Notes under the pieces: generated by a model
The model's input: only the letters and a program-made list of their open reading frames with translations
Databases searched by the model: none
Told to the model about the DNA's origin: nothing
Shown here: piece after piece, positions 5,234-5,525 of the stretch
How positions within the stretch are numbered: position 1 is the first letter of the stretch
How the letters are laid out: the number at the start of each line of letters is the position of its first letter
From: Bacteroidota bacterium
Lineage (GTDB): Bacteria > Bacteroidota > Bacteroidia > Chitinophagales > Chitinophagaceae
Direction of reading: 5' to 3'
DNA: 5,525 nucleotides
NCBI GenBank assembly: GCA_026391115.1
Contig: JAPLER010000023.1
Coordinates: 1 to 5,525 of the forward strand
Position numbers and translations under genes: made by a program

Positions 5234-5525
5234 TGAACGTTAAAGATTACATAGCATCTGGTATAATAGAACAATATGTTCTAGGTGATGTTTCTCCTCA
5301 GGAAAAACAAGAGGTGGAATGTATGAGCCATATATATCCAGAAATTCAGGCAGAGATATTGCAAGTACAAGAAGTACTTGAAGCTTATGCTATGGATAAT
5401 GCTATTGAAGCCCCTAAACACATTAAGCAAAATATTTTTGAACAAATAGAAAAAGAATCCCAAGCAATCCCAATAGTTACAGCACCAAACACAGCTAAAG
5501 TTGTAGCCATTAATAAAGAAGAAAC
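5233..5525 (+). CDS. Anti-sigma factor, RskA-like, N-terminal part (runs off window)
   Basis: ATG at 5233-5235 overlaps the sigma factor stop by one base (TAATG), and 97 codons follow with no stop before the edge. The start, MNVKDYIASGIIEQYVLG, then DVSPQEKQEVE and YPEIQAEILQVQEVLEAYA, is the N-terminal helical domain of RskA-type anti-sigma factors of Bacteroidota (xxYIxSGxLExYVLG...LSxxExxEVE). A short PPxxxKxxI-like segment follows (APKHIKQNIFEQIE, 60-73). This domain binds and sequesters the cognate ECF sigma factor in the cytoplasm. A single membrane helix and an extracytoplasmic domain would be expected beyond the edge, but neither is in view. The zinc-binding HxxxCxxC motif of ZAS-type anti-sigmas is absent, which is usual for this Bacteroidota group. 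Translational coupling suggests near-stoichiometric synthesis with the sigma factor. Confidence 0.88.
   Translation, partial: MNVKDYIASGIIEQYVLGDVSPQEKQEVECMSHIYPEIQAEILQVQEVLEAYAMDNAIEAPKHIKQNIFEQIEKESQAIPIVTAPNTAKVVAINKEE

Overview
The window looks like a chromosomal piece from an AT-rich member of the Bacteroidota. Four things point that way: no Shine-Dalgarno-like leaders, two matches to the Bacteroidota -7 promoter element TAnnTTTG, small lipoproteins with a TSC-type lipobox, and protein families (a GLGHTTRCIP glycosyltransferase, an ECF sigma/RskA-like anti-sigma pair, a large PLP aminotransferase) typical of Chitinophagia/Sphingobacteriia-like lineages. The phylum is well supported; anything finer is a guess.

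Layout, left to right. (1) 1-671, minus strand: a scar between two broken genes. The left edge carries an internal fragment of a polytopic membrane protein resembling TMTC/tetratricopeptide glycosyltransferase-type proteins. It is read in one frame and lacks its 5' part. Fused to it out of frame is a restriction-endonuclease-like gene that appears to lack its 3' part. (2) 672-875: a divergent intergenic region ending in a -7 promoter element. (3) 876-2135, plus strand: an intact class I/II PLP aminotransferase. (4) 2132-2515, minus strand: a two-gene mini-operon, a 40-residue lipoprotein followed by an unrecognised 82-residue protein. The second gene overlaps the aminotransferase tail to tail by 4 bp. 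(5) 2516-2578: a short divergent spacer with a perfect 14-bp palindrome. (6) 2579-3654, plus strand: a MurG-like glycosyltransferase, apparently a young pseudogene, with ATT where ATG is expected and a one-base loss in a poly-A tract. (7) 3707-4639: a lipoprotein with a Ser/Gly linker of about 80 residues and a beta-rich C-terminal domain. (8) 4700-5525: an ECF sigma factor translationally coupled to an anti-sigma factor that runs off the right edge.

How the genes may work together: the sigma/anti-sigma pair is a regulatory unit that would respond to an envelope signal. The lipoprotein 60 bp upstream is on the same strand and is a plausible envelope partner or target, but nothing in the sequence proves this. 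The aminotransferase is a stand-alone metabolic gene. Three genes (membrane protein, endonuclease-like gene, glycosyltransferase) look damaged, which suggests local decay or rearrangement, or assembly/sequencing error. No tRNA, rRNA, CRISPR array, insertion sequence or convincing intrinsic terminator was seen, and no gene-free stretch exceeds 300 bases.
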